Shown: positions 36,737 through 46,692, counted from the first letter of the stretch. The stretch is DNA of 64,000 nt from Eubacteriaceae bacterium (GCA_902362875.1 CABIYF010000016.1:3887-67886), one strand, 5' to 3'. Numbers and translations are program-made. Notes: a model not told the origin generated them from the sequence alone.

Positions 36737-38344
36737 ATGTCTTACATGGCTTTATATAGAAAGTTCCGGCCGACACGATTCAGTGAAGTCAAAGGCCAGG
36801 ATCATATTGTAAAGACGCTCGAGAATCAGATGAGGACTGGGCGTATTGGTCATGCGTATCTGTTTTGCGGGACGAGAGGTACTGGTAAGACAACGGTAGC
36901 CAAGATCCTTGCAAAAGCAGTGAACTGTGAACATCCAGTCGATGGGGAACCATGCGGAGAATGTGAAGTCTGCAAAGCAATCGCAGAAGGAAGTTCCATG
37001 AATGTGATCGAGATTGATGCGGCATCGAACAACGGTGTTGATAATATCCGAGAGATCAAGGAACAGGTACAATATTCACCTGCTACGGGCAAATACAAAG
37101 TGTATATCATCGACGAGGTGCATATGCTGTCTATAGGAGCGTTTAACGCACTGTTAAAGACATTGGAAGAACCGCCGGAATATGTTATCTTTATTCTTGC
37201 GACAACAGAAGTTCATAAGATACCGATCACGATCTTATCCAGATGCCAGAGATACGATTTTCATCGTATTACAGCAGCAACGATCAAGAAACAGTTATCA
37301 GATCTGATGAAACAGGAACAGGTTGATGCTGAAGATAAAGCATTGGAATATGTGGCTCGAATGGCAGATGGTTCCATGCGTGATGCCTTGAGTCTGTTAG
37401 ACCAGTGTATTGCATTTTATCTTGGAGAGAAGTTAACCTATGATAATGTTTTAGAGGTTCTCGGAACGGTTGATATCCAGGTGTACAGTAATCTGCTCGA
37501 CATGATCATTTCACAGGATATTAATGGAGTGATGGATCTTCTGGAAGATGTGGCGAGACAAGGAAGAGAATGGTCACAATTTATCACAGATTTCCTGTGG
37601 TATTTAAGAAATCTTTTGTTAGTCGGACAGGGAAATGCAGCAGAAGAAGCACTGGAAGTATCCACAGACCAGCTAAAACTACTGCAGGAGAAAGCACAGC
37701 AGGTGGAAGAAAATACGCTGATCCGCTATATCCGAATTTTATCAGAACTGTTAGAGCGTATCCGTTATGCGACATCGAAGCGAGTTCTTGTGGAAGTCGA
37801 GATGATGAAGATGTGCAGACCACAGATGGAAGCAGATACGAATAGTCTGGCCGACAGGGTGAGACAGTTAGAACAGCAGTTAGAGAAACTGCTGAAGTCA
37901 GGAATTCCAGTCCAACAGACAGCGCCAGCAGGACAGAATCAGGCAGCAGCTCAACAGCCAGAAGCGCAGCCAGAACAAGATCCAGTTGAACAGTTAAATG
38001 AAAAGTTCCCTCCAGCGAAGGTGGAAGAACTTATAGATCTTGTGGATCACTGGCGAGATGTCAAACGCAATCTGTCACCACAGATGAAATACTGTTTACA
38101 AAGAGCAACATTATCGGTGAATGAAGAAGGAACCGCATTAAGAGTACTGTTTCCAAAAGAAATGAACGTAGAAAGCGGGTATTTCTTAGAAGAACCAGAA
38201 CGCATAGAACGGCTCAAACAGGAATTATCCAGACAGTCTGGCAGAGACGTAGAATTGGAAGTCAGTGTGATGAACACAGACAATGATGACAGCGATATGA
38301 TCAATTTAGACTGCATTCATATGGATGTAAAAATAGAAGATTAA
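36737..38344 (+). CDS. dnaX: DNA polymerase III subunit gamma/tau
   Basis: Clamp-loader ATPase of 535 aa. Seen: Walker A FCGTRGTGKTTVAKILAKA; the zinc-binding cysteine set CEHPVDGEPCGECEVC; Walker B VYIIDEVHMLS; sensor 1 IFILATTEVHKIP; and the SRC motif ILSRCQRYDF. A Gln/Ala/Pro-rich linker (about 390-420) leads to the tau-specific C-terminal domain. AAAGGGG precedes the ATG. The gene order dnaX-ybaB-recR is standard. Confidence 0.97.
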   Translation: MSYMALYRKFRPTRFSEVKGQDHIVKTLENQMRTGRIGHAYLFCGTRGTGKTTVAKILAKAVNCEHPVDGEPCGECEVCKAIAEGSSMNVIEIDAASNNGVDNIREIKEQVQYSPATGKYKVYIIDEVHMLSIGAFNALLKTLEEPPEYVIFILATTEVHKIPITILSRCQRYDFHRITAATIKKQLSDLMKQEQVDAEDKALEYVARMADGSMRDALSLLDQCIAFYLGEKLTYDNVLEVLGTVDIQVYSNLLDMIISQDINGVMDLLEDVARQGREWSQFITDFLWYLRNLLLVGQGNAAEEALEVSTDQLKLLQEKAQQVEENTLIRYIRILSELLERIRYATSKRVLVEVEMMKMCRPQMEADTNSLADRVRQLEQQLEKLLKSGIPVQQTAPAGQNQAAAQQPEAQPEQDPVEQLNEKFPPAKVEELIDLVDHWRDVKRNLSPQMKYCLQRATLSVNEEGTALRVLFPKEMNVESGYFLEEPERIERLKQELSRQSGRDVELEVSVMNTDNDDSDMINLDCIHMDVKIED

Positions 38345-38384
38345 AATTCAACTTATAAAAACAAATTTTCAGGAGGAAAGAACA

Positions 38385-38738
38385 ATGGCAAAAAGAAGCG
38401 GTGGATTTCCAGGTATGGGTGGAAATATGAATCAGCTGATGAAGCAGGCACAGAAGATGCAGAAACAGATGGAGGAAACAACAAAAGCGTTAGAAGAATC
38501 CACATATGAAGCAACAGCAGGAGGCGGAGTCGTAAAAGTTGTTGTATCCGGTAAAAAAGAAGTAGTTTCTGTACATTTAGAAGAAGAAGTTGTAGATCCA
38601 GATGACATCGAAATGTTAGAAGATCTGATCGTAGCTGCTACAAATGAAGCACTTCGTAAGATGGAAGAAGATTCCCAGGAGAAGATGGGAAAAGTCACTG
38701 GTGGATTAGGAGGAATGGGTGGAGGATTCCCATTCTAG
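38385..38738 (+). CDS. YbaB/EbfC nucleoid-associated protein
   Basis: Small DNA-binding dimer of 117 aa. Seen: MNQLMKQAQKMQKQMEETTK, the N-terminal helix, then GGGVVKVVVSGKKEVVSVHL and the helix LEDLIVAATNEALRKMEEDS. The glycine-rich ends are usual. It lies between dnaX and recR as in most bacteria and probably helps organise DNA near the replication and repair machinery. AGGAGG lies 8 nt before the ATG. Confidence 0.95.
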   Translation: MAKRSGGFPGMGGNMNQLMKQAQKMQKQMEETTKALEESTYEATAGGGVVKVVVSGKKEVVSVHLEEEVVDPDDIEMLEDLIVAATNEALRKMEEDSQEKMGKVTGGLGGMGGGFPF

Positions 38739-38749
38739 AGTGAGAGAAT

Positions 38750-39346
38750 ATGGATTATTACAGTAATCAGATCACACAACTGATCGAGGAACTTGGAAAG
38801 CTCCCAGGAATCGGCCCCAAATCTGCAGGAAGACTGGCATTTCATATTATCAATATGCCGCAGGATCAGGTAAAGAAATTATCAGATACGATCATTTCCG
38901 CAAAGACTAACGTACATTACTGCAAGGAATGCTGCACACTGACAGACAATGAAATCTGTCCAATCTGTGCAAGTGACAAGCGGGATCACAGTACGATCAT
39001 GGTCGTTGAGAATACAAGAGATCTGATGGCATATGAGAAGACAGGAAAATACGAAGGTGTTTATCATGTACTTCATGGAGCTATTTCTCCAATGCTTGGA
39101 ATCGGTCCGGATGATATCCGTCTGAAAGAACTGATGGCGAGACTACAGGGAGATGTCAAAGAATTGATCATAGCGACAAACTCCAGTCTGGAAGGTGAGA
39201 CAACAGCAATGTATATCAGCAAACTTGTCAAACCAACAGGCATCAAAGTCAGCAAGATCGCAAGCGGAGTTCCGGTTGGAGGAGATCTTGAATATATTGA
39301 TGAAGTAACGTTGCTTCGTGCATTAGAAGGACGTACCGAGATATAA
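38750..39346 (+). CDS. recR: Recombination mediator RecR
   Basis: Protein of 198 aa of the RecFOR pathway, which loads RecA at gaps. Seen: HhH motif [20 protein letters not shown], a zinc finger [16 protein letters not shown], and the Toprim domain with [17 protein letters not shown] and [15 protein letters not shown]. The start is 11 nt after ybaB. A strong terminator follows immediately. Confidence 0.97.
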   Translation: MDYYSNQITQLIEELGKLPGIGPKSAGRLAFHIINMPQDQVKKLSDTIISAKTNVHYCKECCTLTDNEICPICASDKRDHSTIMVVENTRDLMAYEKTGKYEGVYHVLHGAISPMLGIGPDDIRLKELMARLQGDVKELIIATNSSLEGETTAMYISKLVKPTGIKVSKIASGVPVGGDLEYIDEVTLLRALEGRTEI

Positions 39347-39349
39347 ATA

Positions 39350-39421
39350 AAAAAAAGAAGCTTAGTTAAAATAATAATGTCAATAAACAACATTGAATAT
39401 TTTAACTAAGCTTCTTTTTTT
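39350..39421. terminator. Long perfect inverted repeat, terminator after recR
   Basis: 24-nt perfect arms (39350-39373 and 39398-39421) begin with A7 and end with T7, so both strands can terminate. The arm core is GAAGCTTAGTTAAAA. The loop is 24 nt. Confidence 0.8.
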
Positions 39422-39460
39422 ACATTATATAATCATAAAACAAAAACAAAACAAAAAGAA

Positions 39461-39493
39461 AGAACCGACTAGCTAGGTCGGTTCTCTCTTTTA
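39461..39493 (+). terminator. Second terminator in the recR-hit gap
   Basis: AGAACCGAC (39461-39469), loop TAGCTAG, GTCGGTTCT (39477-39485), then CTCTTTT. Together with the preceding hairpin and the hit promoter it accounts for most of the 39347-39740 gap. The remaining bases (39494-39647) show no clear signal. Confidence 0.7.
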
Positions 39494-39647
39494 AAACAAT
39501 AAGGAGAGGATTTTCATCCTCAAGAGGGGTAGGATTTGAAAGTATTAACTACTTTACGATTGTTATTTTCTCATAAAAATGTGTCCAAATTGTGAACAAA
39601 CTACACATTTTTTGTGAAATTGGAATAATATGACTATAGGTCTTTCC

Positions 39648-39676
39648 TTGAAAAACAATAGTAAATGGGATAAAAT
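39648..39676 (+). promoter_or_regulatory. Promoter of hit operon
   Basis: TTGAAA (39648-39653), 17 nt, TAAAAT (39671-39676), a good sigma-A-type site. Confidence 0.7.
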
Positions 39677-39740
39677 ACATCTAAACAGAGAAAAAATTAA
39701 ACTCTCAGGATAAAGATACACAGAAAGGAAGACATATAAT

Positions 39741-40157
39741 ATGAAGAAAGAAGATTGTATTTTTTGTAAGATCGCAAGTGGAGACATCCCATCTAACACA
39801 ATTTATGAAAACTCAGAATTCAAAGTGATCATGGATATTGCACCGGCATCAAAAGGGCATGTATTGATCATTCCAAAAGAACATTTCAAAGATATTTATG
39901 AGATCGATGCAATCACAGCAGGAAAATTATTTCAGTTAGCAACAGTTGTTGCAAGAGCATTAAAAGAAGTACTTCACTGCGATGGATTAAATGTATTACA
40001 GAACAATGGACTGATCGCAGGCCAGACAGTATATCATTTCCATATGCACTTGATTCCAAGATACGAAGATGATGATGTAACGATCGGATGGAAAGAACAT
40101 TCCACAGAAGATATCGATATGGAACAGTTAAGACAGGATATTAAAAAGGCACTCTAG
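39741..40157 (+). CDS. HIT-family nucleotide hydrolase
   Basis: Histidine-triad protein of 138 aa. Seen: CIFCKIASGDIPSNTIYENS at the N-terminus with zinc-type Cys pair, PKEHFKDIYEI, and the catalytic triad YHFHMHLIPRY (H-x-H-x-H). HinT-like members cleave adenosine phosphoramidates. AGAAAGGAAG precedes the ATG. First gene of a run with a flavin reductase and a shikimate kinase-like gene. Confidence 0.95.
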   Translation: MKKEDCIFCKIASGDIPSNTIYENSEFKVIMDIAPASKGHVLIIPKEHFKDIYEIDAITAGKLFQLATVVARALKEVLHCDGLNVLQNNGLIAGQTVYHFHMHLIPRYEDDDVTIGWKEHSTEDIDMEQLRQDIKKAL

Positions 40158-40166
40158 GAGAAAAAT

Positions 40167-40760
40167 ATGGCAAAAACTTCATGGAAACCTGGAAATATGA
40201 TCTACCCTCTGCCAGCAGTTATGGTAACATGCAGAGATAAAGGGCAGGATAATATCATTACGATCGCATGGACAGGAACAATCTGCACGAATCCGCCGAT
40301 GACATACATTTCCGTACGTCCAGAGAGACATTCGTATGAAATGATCAAAAACAGCGGTGAGTTTGTGATCAACCTGACGACAAAACAGTTAACAAGAGCA
40401 ACAGATTTCTGCGGAGTGCGTTCAGGAAGAGATGTAGACAAATTCAAAGAAGCAAGACTGACAAAAGAAGAAGCACAGGTTGTAGATGCACCAGTGATCG
40501 CAGAAAGTCCTGTAAATATCGAATGTAAAGTGGAAAGGATCGTGCCACTTGGTTCGCATCATATGTTCATGGCGAAAGTTGTCAATATCATGGTAGATGA
40601 TGATTATATGGAAGATAACGGACGTTTCGCACTGGAAAAGACCAATCCACTGATCTATTCTCACGGTGGATATTATGAAACAGGAAAGAAATTAGGAACC
40701 TTTGGCTACTCAGTAAGAAAGAAAAAGAAAAGGAAAAAACCAAATGGCAGAAAAAAGTAA
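40167..40760 (+). CDS. Flavin reductase-like (FMN-binding) protein
   Basis: FMN-binding split-barrel protein of 197 aa. Seen: PLPAVMVTCRDKGQDNIITI, WTGTICTNPPMTYISVRPER, and SGEFVINLTTKQL, typical of flavin reductase-like/FRP proteins of anaerobes. The C-terminal tail is strongly basic (KKKKRKKPNGRKK). It starts 9 nt after hit and overlaps the next gene by 17 nt. The specific redox partner is unknown. Confidence 0.9.
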   Translation: MAKTSWKPGNMIYPLPAVMVTCRDKGQDNIITIAWTGTICTNPPMTYISVRPERHSYEMIKNSGEFVINLTTKQLTRATDFCGVRSGRDVDKFKEARLTKEEAQVVDAPVIAESPVNIECKVERIVPLGSHHMFMAKVVNIMVDDDYMEDNGRFALEKTNPLIYSHGGYYETGKKLGTFGYSVRKKKKRKKPNGRKK

Positions 40761-41247
40761 TAACTACATATTGATCGGGATGCCGGGTTCTGGAAAGAGT
40801 ACGATCGGTGTACTTCTTGCCAAAGCCCTTGGTTATGATTTTGTGGATACAGACCTTGTGATTCAGCAAAGAGGCGGCGGTTTATTAAAAGAGATCATTG
40901 CAAGAATCGGAAATGATGGATTTAAACAGTTAGAAGAAGATGTAAATGCTTCAATTGATGTGAATAAATCCGTGATCGCACCGGGAGGAAGTGCTGTTTA
41001 CAGCGATAAGGCAATGAAACATTTTAAAGAAATCGGAACAGTGATCTATTTAAAACTGGACTACAAGACAGTCAAACGCCGTCTTGGAAATCTCAAAGCA
41101 AGAGGTGTTGTGCTGGAAAAAGGTCAGACATTGCATGACTTATACTGCGAAAGAATCCCTTATTATGAAAAATACGCAGACATTACAGTGAAATTGGATA
41201 AATTATCCATTGGAGACTCCTTAGAAAAAGTGTTGGAAAACCTATAA
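40744..41247 (+). CDS. Shikimate kinase-like protein
   Basis: P-loop kinase of 167 aa with Walker A IGMPGSGKSTIGVLLAKALG and DTDLVIQQRGG, as in AroK. The lid and late motif YCERIPYYEKYADITV also fit. Two usual substrate residues differ: the F-R-x-x-E arginine is Lys (GFKQLEEDV) and the GGG loop reads APGGSAVY. It may be a shikimate kinase of altered spacing or a related kinase with another substrate. No other aro gene is near. It overlaps the flavin reductase gene. Confidence 0.75.
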   Translation: MAEKSNNYILIGMPGSGKSTIGVLLAKALGYDFVDTDLVIQQRGGGLLKEIIARIGNDGFKQLEEDVNASIDVNKSVIAPGGSAVYSDKAMKHFKEIGTVIYLKLDYKTVKRRLGNLKARGVVLEKGQTLHDLYCERIPYYEKYADITVKLDKLSIGDSLEKVLENL

Positions 41248-41261
41248 TAGTATGCTATAAT
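41233..41261 (+). promoter_or_regulatory. Promoter for murA
   Basis: TTGGAA (41233-41238), 17 nt, TATAAT (41256-41261), starting inside the end of the shikimate kinase-like gene. Confidence 0.6.
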
Positions 41262-41339
41262 ATAATCTGTATGATTTTAAATAATTACCGAAAGATAGAA
41301 ATTAGGTTTAATAATATAGATAGATAATTGAGGTGTATC

Positions 41340-42635
41340 ATGGAACAGTATATCATTAAAGGTGGTAACCCGTTAGTAGGAGAAGTAGTAATCGGCGGTG
41401 CGAAGAATGCAGCACTGCCTGTTTTAGCTGCGGCAGTAATGACAGACGGAAAATGTATGATAGATAATATGCCAGATGTAAGAGATATCAACGTCTTACT
41501 TCAGGCAATGCAGGAAATCGGAGCAGATATAGACAGAACAGGAAAACACGAAGTAACGATCAGCGGAAAAGGAATTCATCCAGAATGTGATGTAGACAAC
41601 GAATTTATCCGTAAGATCAGAGCTTCATACTATTTAATTGGTGCTTTACTTGGTAAATACAAGAGAGCAAGAGTTGCACTTCCAGGTGGATGTGAAATCG
41701 GAAGCCGTCCGATCGACCAGCATATCAAGGGATTTAAGATGCTTGGAGCAGAGATCGAGATTGAGAATGGTATGATCAGTGCAACAGCCAAAGAATTAAG
41801 AGGAGCCCATATTTACATGGACGTTGTCTCTGTAGGAGCGACAATCAATGTAATGATGGCAGCATCCCTTGCCAAAGGAAATACGATCATCGAGAATGCA
41901 GCCAAAGAGCCACATGTCGTTGATGTAGCAAACTTCTTAAACAGTATGGGAGCGAAGATTCGTGGAGCAGGAACTGATGTGATTCGTATCAAAGGTGTTG
42001 AGAGATTTGGAGACTGTCAGTATTCTATCATTCCAGACCAGATTGAAGCAGGAACATTTATGACAGCAGCAGTTGCGACAAAGGGTGACATTATGATCAA
42101 GAACGTCATTCCAAAGCATTTAGAAGCAATTTCTGCAAAATTAATTGAAATAGGAGCAGAGGTTGTAGAATTCGACGATGCAGTACGTGTATCAGCAACA
42201 AAACGTCTGGAATCTACAAATATTAAAACACTTCCATATCCTGGATTTCCAACAGATATGCAGCCACAGATGGCAGTAACACTGGCATTATCCAATGGAA
42301 CAAGTGTGATCTCAGAGAGTATTTTTGAGAACCGTTTCCGTTATGTGGATGAACTGACTAAGATGGGAGCAACGATTCAGGTTGATGGAAGAACGGCTAT
42401 CATTAGTGGAGTCGAAGGATTTACAGGAGCTGACGTACACGCCCCAGATTTAAGAGCTGGAGCGGCCCTTGTTATTGCGGGATTATCAGCAAAAGGATTT
42501 ACAACTGTCAGCGATATTGGATATATTTACCGTGGATACGAACAGTTTGAACAGAAGCTTAGACAATTAGGTGGAGAGATTCAGCTGGTTAACAGTGAAA
42601 AAGAAGTTGCAAAGTTTAAGTTGAAGATAGGATAA
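41340..42635 (+). CDS. murA: UDP-N-acetylglucosamine 1-carboxyvinyltransferase
   Basis: First committed enzyme of peptidoglycan synthesis, 431 aa: transfers enolpyruvate from PEP to UDP-GlcNAc. Seen: GEVVIGGAKNAALPVLAAAV near the N-terminus with the Lys-Asn pair, and LPGGCEIGSRPIDQH with the catalytic, fosfomycin-targeted Cys. Late motif DLRAGAALVIAGL is also typical. TGAGGTG lies before the ATG at 41340; an ATG four codons upstream lacks spacing. Confidence 0.96.
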   Translation: MEQYIIKGGNPLVGEVVIGGAKNAALPVLAAAVMTDGKCMIDNMPDVRDINVLLQAMQEIGADIDRTGKHEVTISGKGIHPECDVDNEFIRKIRASYYLIGALLGKYKRARVALPGGCEIGSRPIDQHIKGFKMLGAEIEIENGMISATAKELRGAHIYMDVVSVGATINVMMAASLAKGNTIIENAAKEPHVVDVANFLNSMGAKIRGAGTDVIRIKGVERFGDCQYSIIPDQIEAGTFMTAAVATKGDIMIKNVIPKHLEAISAKLIEIGAEVVEFDDAVRVSATKRLESTNIKTLPYPGFPTDMQPQMAVTLALSNGTSVISESIFENRFRYVDELTKMGATIQVDGRTAIISGVEGFTGADVHAPDLRAGAALVIAGLSAKGFTTVSDIGYIYRGYEQFEQKLRQLGGEIQLVNSEKEVAKFKLKIG

Positions 42636-42650
42636 AAGGAGATTGCCTGA

Positions 42651-43289
42651 ATGAGACAATACCTGAAAAACGAAGTGTTCAAAGTATCCAAGTGGATAGA
42701 ATTATTTATATCAGCCATTATTATGATTGCGGTTATTGGAGGAACAATTTATTTAGTAAAAGATGTGATAGAATTGATGACCAATTACCCAACATCCAGA
42801 GACATTTACAAGTTTGTTGGCGTAGCATTTAATCTCGTCATTTGTATTGAGTTTGTAAAGATGCTTTGTAAACATACACCAGATACATTAGTAGAAGTTA
42901 TGATGTTTGCAATTGCAAGACAGATGATCGTGGAACATACAAGTCCACAGCAGAACCTACTTGTAGTTTTTGCGATTGCGATTTTATTTGCAATCAAGAA
43001 ATTCCTCTTTGGAAAGTTTGATGATATAGATAAGACAGTATTTTTGCCAAGCCAGAAGATCGCAAGTATCAATGAACTGGTTCATGTGGAGATTCCAAGG
43101 GAGACACAGCATCAGACATTAGGAGAACTGCTTGAGAAACGAATTGGAATTAAGAGTGGAAGTTTTCAGGTAGGTCAGTGTTATTTCTTTGAAGGGGGAG
43201 CCTTACGTGTTGCCAAAACAAAGAATGGTAAGATAACACAGATTGAAGTCATCCGGAGCAAGAATGCACCGGTTGTATTAAAAAGGTAA
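42651..43289 (+). CDS. PsiE-like membrane protein with C-terminal soluble domain
   Basis: Protein of 212 aa. The first 125 residues contain four hydrophobic segments (IELFISAIIMIAVIGGTIYL, then VAFNLVICIEFVKMLC) in the style of PsiE-type membrane proteins. The C-terminal 80 residues form a soluble domain (LGELLEKRIGIKSGSFQVGQ) resembling TrkA-C/transporter-associated domains. It lies 15 nt after murA, probably co-transcribed, and is followed by a terminator. The function is unknown. Confidence 0.7.
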   Translation: MRQYLKNEVFKVSKWIELFISAIIMIAVIGGTIYLVKDVIELMTNYPTSRDIYKFVGVAFNLVICIEFVKMLCKHTPDTLVEVMMFAIARQMIVEHTSPQQNLLVVFAIAILFAIKKFLFGKFDDIDKTVFLPSQKIASINELVHVEIPRETQHQTLGELLEKRIGIKSGSFQVGQCYFFEGGALRVAKTKNGKITQIEVIRSKNAPVVLKR

Positions 43290-43290
43290 A

Positions 43291-43319
43291 AAACGACCCG
43301 GAATCCTTCGGGTCTTTTC
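43291..43319 (+). terminator. Terminator of murA operon
   Basis: GACCCG (43295-43300) and CGGGTC (43309-43314) form a stem followed by TTTT. Confidence 0.75.
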
Positions 43320-43376
43320 ATGGTATTTTATAGATAAAACAGATATAAGCTATTTATTTTAAGAAAGGATAACAGA

Positions 43377-44558
43377 ATGGATAAAGTATTATTCACATCA
43401 GAGTCCGTAACAGAAGGACATCCAGACAAAGTCTGTGACCAGATTTCCGATGCGATCTTGGATGCACTGTTAGAGCAGGATCCGATGAGCCGTGTTGCAT
43501 GTGAGACTTGTACAACAACAGGAATTGTTATGGTCATGGGAGAAATTTCTACAAAAGCATATGTAGATATCCAGAAGATCGTTCGTGATACAGTCCGTGA
43601 GATCGGATATACAAGAGGCAAATATGGATTTGATGCTGACACATGTGGTGTTATCACAACAATCGATGAACAGTCAAGTGATATTGCCATGGGTGTTGAT
43701 AAAGCATTAGAAGCAAAAGAAAATAACATGACAGATGAAGAGATCGACGCAATTGGAGCTGGAGATCAGGGAATGATGTTTGGATTTGCTACAAATGAAA
43801 CAGAAGAGTACATGCCATACCCAATCTCTCTTGCTCACAAACTTGCAAGACAGTTAACAAAGGTAAGAAAAGACGGAACATTATCTTATTTAAGACCAGA
43901 TGGTAAAACACAGGTAACTGTAGAATACGATGATGGAAAACCAAGTCGTCTTGATGCTGTCGTATTATCTACACAGCATGATCCTGATATCACACAGGAA
44001 CAGATTCATGAAGATATCAAACGTGAAGTGTTCGATAAGATTCTTCCAGCTGATATGGTAGATGATGAAACAAAATTCTTCATCAATCCAACGGGAAGAT
44101 TTGTAATTGGTGGACCACACGGAGATGCAGGATTAACAGGAAGAAAGATCATCGTAGATACATACGGTGGATATGCACGCCACGGTGGTGGAGCTTTCTC
44201 TGGAAAGGATTGTACAAAGGTAGATCGTTCTGCAGCTTACGCAGCACGTTATGTGGCAAAGAACATCGTAGCAGCCGGATTAGCTGAAAAATGTGAGATT
44301 CAGTTATCTTATGCGATTGGTGTAGCAGAGCCAACATCTATCATGGTTGATACATTTGGAACAGGAAAGAAATCCAATCAGGAATTAGTAGACCTGATCC
44401 GCAAACATTTTGATCTGCGTCCAGCAGGAATCATCAAGATGTTAGATTTAAGAAGACCAATCTACAAACAGACAGCAGCATATGGACATTTCGGAAGAAA
44501 TGACCTTGATCTTCCTTGGGAGAGACTTGACAAAGTTGATCTGTTAAAAGGTGAATAA
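43377..44558 (+). CDS. metK: S-adenosylmethionine synthetase
   Basis: Enzyme of 393 aa making SAM from methionine and ATP. Seen: [20 protein letters not shown] at the N-terminus with the ATP-binding His, [12 protein letters not shown], and [20 protein letters not shown] with the phosphate-binding loop. The gap to the preceding terminator is only about 57 nt, so no SAM riboswitch fits before it. AAAGGA precedes the ATG. Confidence 0.98.
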   Translation: MDKVLFTSESVTEGHPDKVCDQISDAILDALLEQDPMSRVACETCTTTGIVMVMGEISTKAYVDIQKIVRDTVREIGYTRGKYGFDADTCGVITTIDEQSSDIAMGVDKALEAKENNMTDEEIDAIGAGDQGMMFGFATNETEEYMPYPISLAHKLARQLTKVRKDGTLSYLRPDGKTQVTVEYDDGKPSRLDAVVLSTQHDPDITQEQIHEDIKREVFDKILPADMVDDETKFFINPTGRFVIGGPHGDAGLTGRKIIVDTYGGYARHGGGAFSGKDCTKVDRSAAYAARYVAKNIVAAGLAEKCEIQLSYAIGVAEPTSIMVDTFGTGKKSNQELVDLIRKHFDLRPAGIIKMLDLRRPIYKQTAAYGHFGRNDLDLPWERLDKVDLLKGE

Positions 44559-44601
44559 ACGAAACACATCATTATCATTAGGCAACTCAGGAGGAAATCG
44601 A

Positions 44602-46149
44602 GTGAAAAATGAATTAGTGATCGTTATCGATTTTGGTGGTCAGTATAATCAGTTGGTTGCACGCCGCGTACGTGAGTGTAACGTATACTGCGAGATTTAT
44701 TCTTACAAGATCGGTATCGACAAAATCAAAGAAATGAATCCAAAGGGAATCATCTTAACAGGTGGACCAAACAGCTGTTATGAACCAGATTCCCCAACAT
44801 ATAGCAAGGAATTATTCGAACTTGGAATCCCAGTTTTAGGATTATGTTATGGAGCACAGCTGATGCAGCATGTCCTTGGAGGAAAAGTTGAGAAAGCCGA
44901 AGTCAGCGAATATGGTAAAACAGAAGTTCTGATCGACAAGAAAGATTCCAAGTTATTTGAAAATGTATCAGAAAAAACAATCTGCTGGATGAGTCATACA
45001 GACTACATTTCACAGGTAGCTCCAGGATTTGAAATCTCTGCACATACAGCAGACTGCCCAGTTGCAACAGCTGAGAATGCAGACAAGTCCTTATATGCGA
45101 TCCAGTTCCATCCAGAAGTACTCCATACAGTTGAAGGAAAGACAATGTTGTCTAATTTCGTATTAGGAGTCTGCGGATGTGCAGGAGACTGGAAAATGGA
45201 TGCTTTTGTAGAAAGCACAATTAAAGAAATCCGCGAGAAAGTCGGAGATGGAAAAGTGCTACTTGCCTTATCAGGAGGAGTAGATTCATCCGTAGCAGCC
45301 GGATTATTATCAAGAGCCATTGGAAAACAGTTAACATGCGTTTTTGTTGACCACGGATTATTACGTAAAGACGAAGGAGATGAAGTTGAAGGTGTATTCG
45401 GAGAAAACGGACAGTTCGACTTAAACTTCATCCGCGTCAATGCACAGCAAAGATACTATGACAAGTTAAAAGGAGTCACAGAACCAGAAGCAAAACGTAA
45501 GATCATCGGAGAAGAATTCATCCGAATCTTCGAAGAAGAAGCGAAGAAGATCGGTGCAGTAGACTTCTTAGCACAGGGAACAATCTACCCAGACGTTGTA
45601 GAAAGTGGACTAGGTGGAGAATCAGCAGTCATCAAATCCCACCATAACGTAGGAGGACTGCCAGACTTCGTAGATTTCAAAGAAATCATCGAGCCATTAC
45701 GTGACCTGTTCAAAGATGAAGTAAGACAGGCAGGATTACAGCTAGGAATCCCAGAAAGACTAGTATTCCGCCAGCCATTCCCAGGACCAGGATTAGGAAT
45801 CCGAATCATCGGAGAAGTCACAGAAGAAAAAGTAAAAATCGTCCAGGACGCAGACGCAATCTATAGAGAAGAAATTGCCAAAGCAGGATTAGATAAAGAA
45901 ATCAACCAGTACTTTGCCGCATTAACTAATATGCGTAGCGTTGGAGTAATGGGAGACTTCAGAACATATGATTATGCAGTTGCATTAAGAGCTGTTAAGA
46001 CAATCGACTTCATGACAGCTGAAGCATCAGAGATTCCTTATGAAGTGTTGAATAAGGTAATGAACAGAATTATTAATGAGGTTAAGGGAGTTAATAGAGT
46101 AATGTACGATTTAACTTCTAAGCCACCTGGAACTATTGAATTTGAATAA
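44602..46149 (+). CDS. guaA: GMP synthase (glutamine-hydrolysing)
   Basis: Enzyme of 515 aa converting XMP to GMP. The class I glutaminase domain (about 1-195) carries [11 protein letters not shown] with the catalytic Cys and [10 protein letters not shown] with the catalytic His/Glu. The ATP-pyrophosphatase domain has the PP-loop [17 protein letters not shown]. The C-terminal dimer domain ends [10 protein letters not shown] as in the family. The GTG at 44602 lies after AGGAGG; an ATG at 44551 overlaps metK and has no SD. Confidence 0.97.
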   Translation: MKNELVIVIDFGGQYNQLVARRVRECNVYCEIYSYKIGIDKIKEMNPKGIILTGGPNSCYEPDSPTYSKELFELGIPVLGLCYGAQLMQHVLGGKVEKAEVSEYGKTEVLIDKKDSKLFENVSEKTICWMSHTDYISQVAPGFEISAHTADCPVATAENADKSLYAIQFHPEVLHTVEGKTMLSNFVLGVCGCAGDWKMDAFVESTIKEIREKVGDGKVLLALSGGVDSSVAAGLLSRAIGKQLTCVFVDHGLLRKDEGDEVEGVFGENGQFDLNFIRVNAQQRYYDKLKGVTEPEAKRKIIGEEFIRIFEEEAKKIGAVDFLAQGTIYPDVVESGLGGESAVIKSHHNVGGLPDFVDFKEIIEPLRDLFKDEVRQAGLQLGIPERLVFRQPFPGPGLGIRIIGEVTEEKVKIVQDADAIYREEIAKAGLDKEINQYFAALTNMRSVGVMGDFRTYDYAVALRAVKTIDFMTAEASEIPYEVLNKVMNRIINEVKGVNRVMYDLTSKPPGTIEFE

Positions 46150-46170
46150 GCAATGAGTCATGCAAGGATG

Positions 46171-46227
46171 AAAATAAAAAGACACGCTAGGGAGCATTTA
46201 TGTTCACTAGCGTGTCTTTTTATTTTT
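46171..46227 (+). terminator. Terminator of guaA, 20-bp stem
   Basis: AAAATAAAAAGACACGCTAG (46171-46190) pairs perfectly with 46207-46226, followed by T. The 3' arm is the start of the tandem repeat downstream, so each repeat carries a copy of this 3' arm without its partner. Confidence 0.85.
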
Positions 46228-46514
46228 AGCCTTATAGGGCGAAAGCCCGCATCGAGATGAAGCGAAGCGGAATCGAGATGGCATGACGGGGTGGTGAGAA
46301 GGGACATATGTTCACTAGCGTGTCTTTTTATTTTTAGCCTTATAGGGCGAAAGCCCGCATCGAGATGAAGCGAAGCGGAATCGAGATGGCATGACGGGGT
46401 GGTGAGAAGGGACATATGTTCACTAGCGTGTCTTTTTATTTTTATTCTTATAGGGCGAAAGCCCACATCGAAACGAAGCGGAGTTGAGATGACATGACGG
46501 AGTAGTAAGAAGGA
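46202..46514. repeat. 108-bp tandem repeat, three copies
   Basis: Units start at 46202, 46310 and 46418, exactly 108 bp apart. Units 1 and 2 are almost identical; unit 3 is diverged and shortened. Each begins with GTTCACTAGCGTGTCTTTTT, the 3' arm of the guaA terminator, and continues with GGGCGAAAGCCCGCATCGAG and GAAGCGAAGCGG. Because 108 is divisible by three, the minus strand has an open frame with a 36-residue repeat, but it lacks an SD and coding character, so I treat it as non-coding. Confidence 0.85.
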
Positions 46515-46692
46515 CATTATGCTGAAGTATAAAAATATAGGAATGACTAATATATGTATTTAAAGATATAAAATAAGTAAATTTTTACAAAAAAAATAGA
46601 ACGCCGTCGCAACGCCGTCCATACAAAAACATTAATTGTTTTTTGATTCTGTTAATATTATATATATATATAATCACGAAGTCAATATATTC
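46515..46692. other. AT-rich intergenic stretch
   Basis: Strongly AT-rich with an (AT)n run near 46663-46673. It contains a direct repeat AACGCCGTC at 46600-46608 and 46611-46619, a GC-rich pair in otherwise AT-rich DNA. It lies past the 3' end of the Abi gene on the minus strand. No gene is seen. Confidence 0.5.

Noticed and set aside
43290..43376. SAM riboswitch before metK
   Set aside because: The gap holds the murA-operon terminator and about 57 nt more, with no kink-turn or four-way junction pattern.
46158..46517. Minus-strand open frame of 119 codons made of a 36-residue repeat
   Set aside because: It exists only because the 108-bp repeat is divisible by three. It has no SD, odd composition, and covers the guaA terminator.
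46600..46619. AACGCCGTC direct repeat as a CRISPR-like unit
   Set aside because: Only two copies with a 2-bp gap, with no spacers or cas genes.
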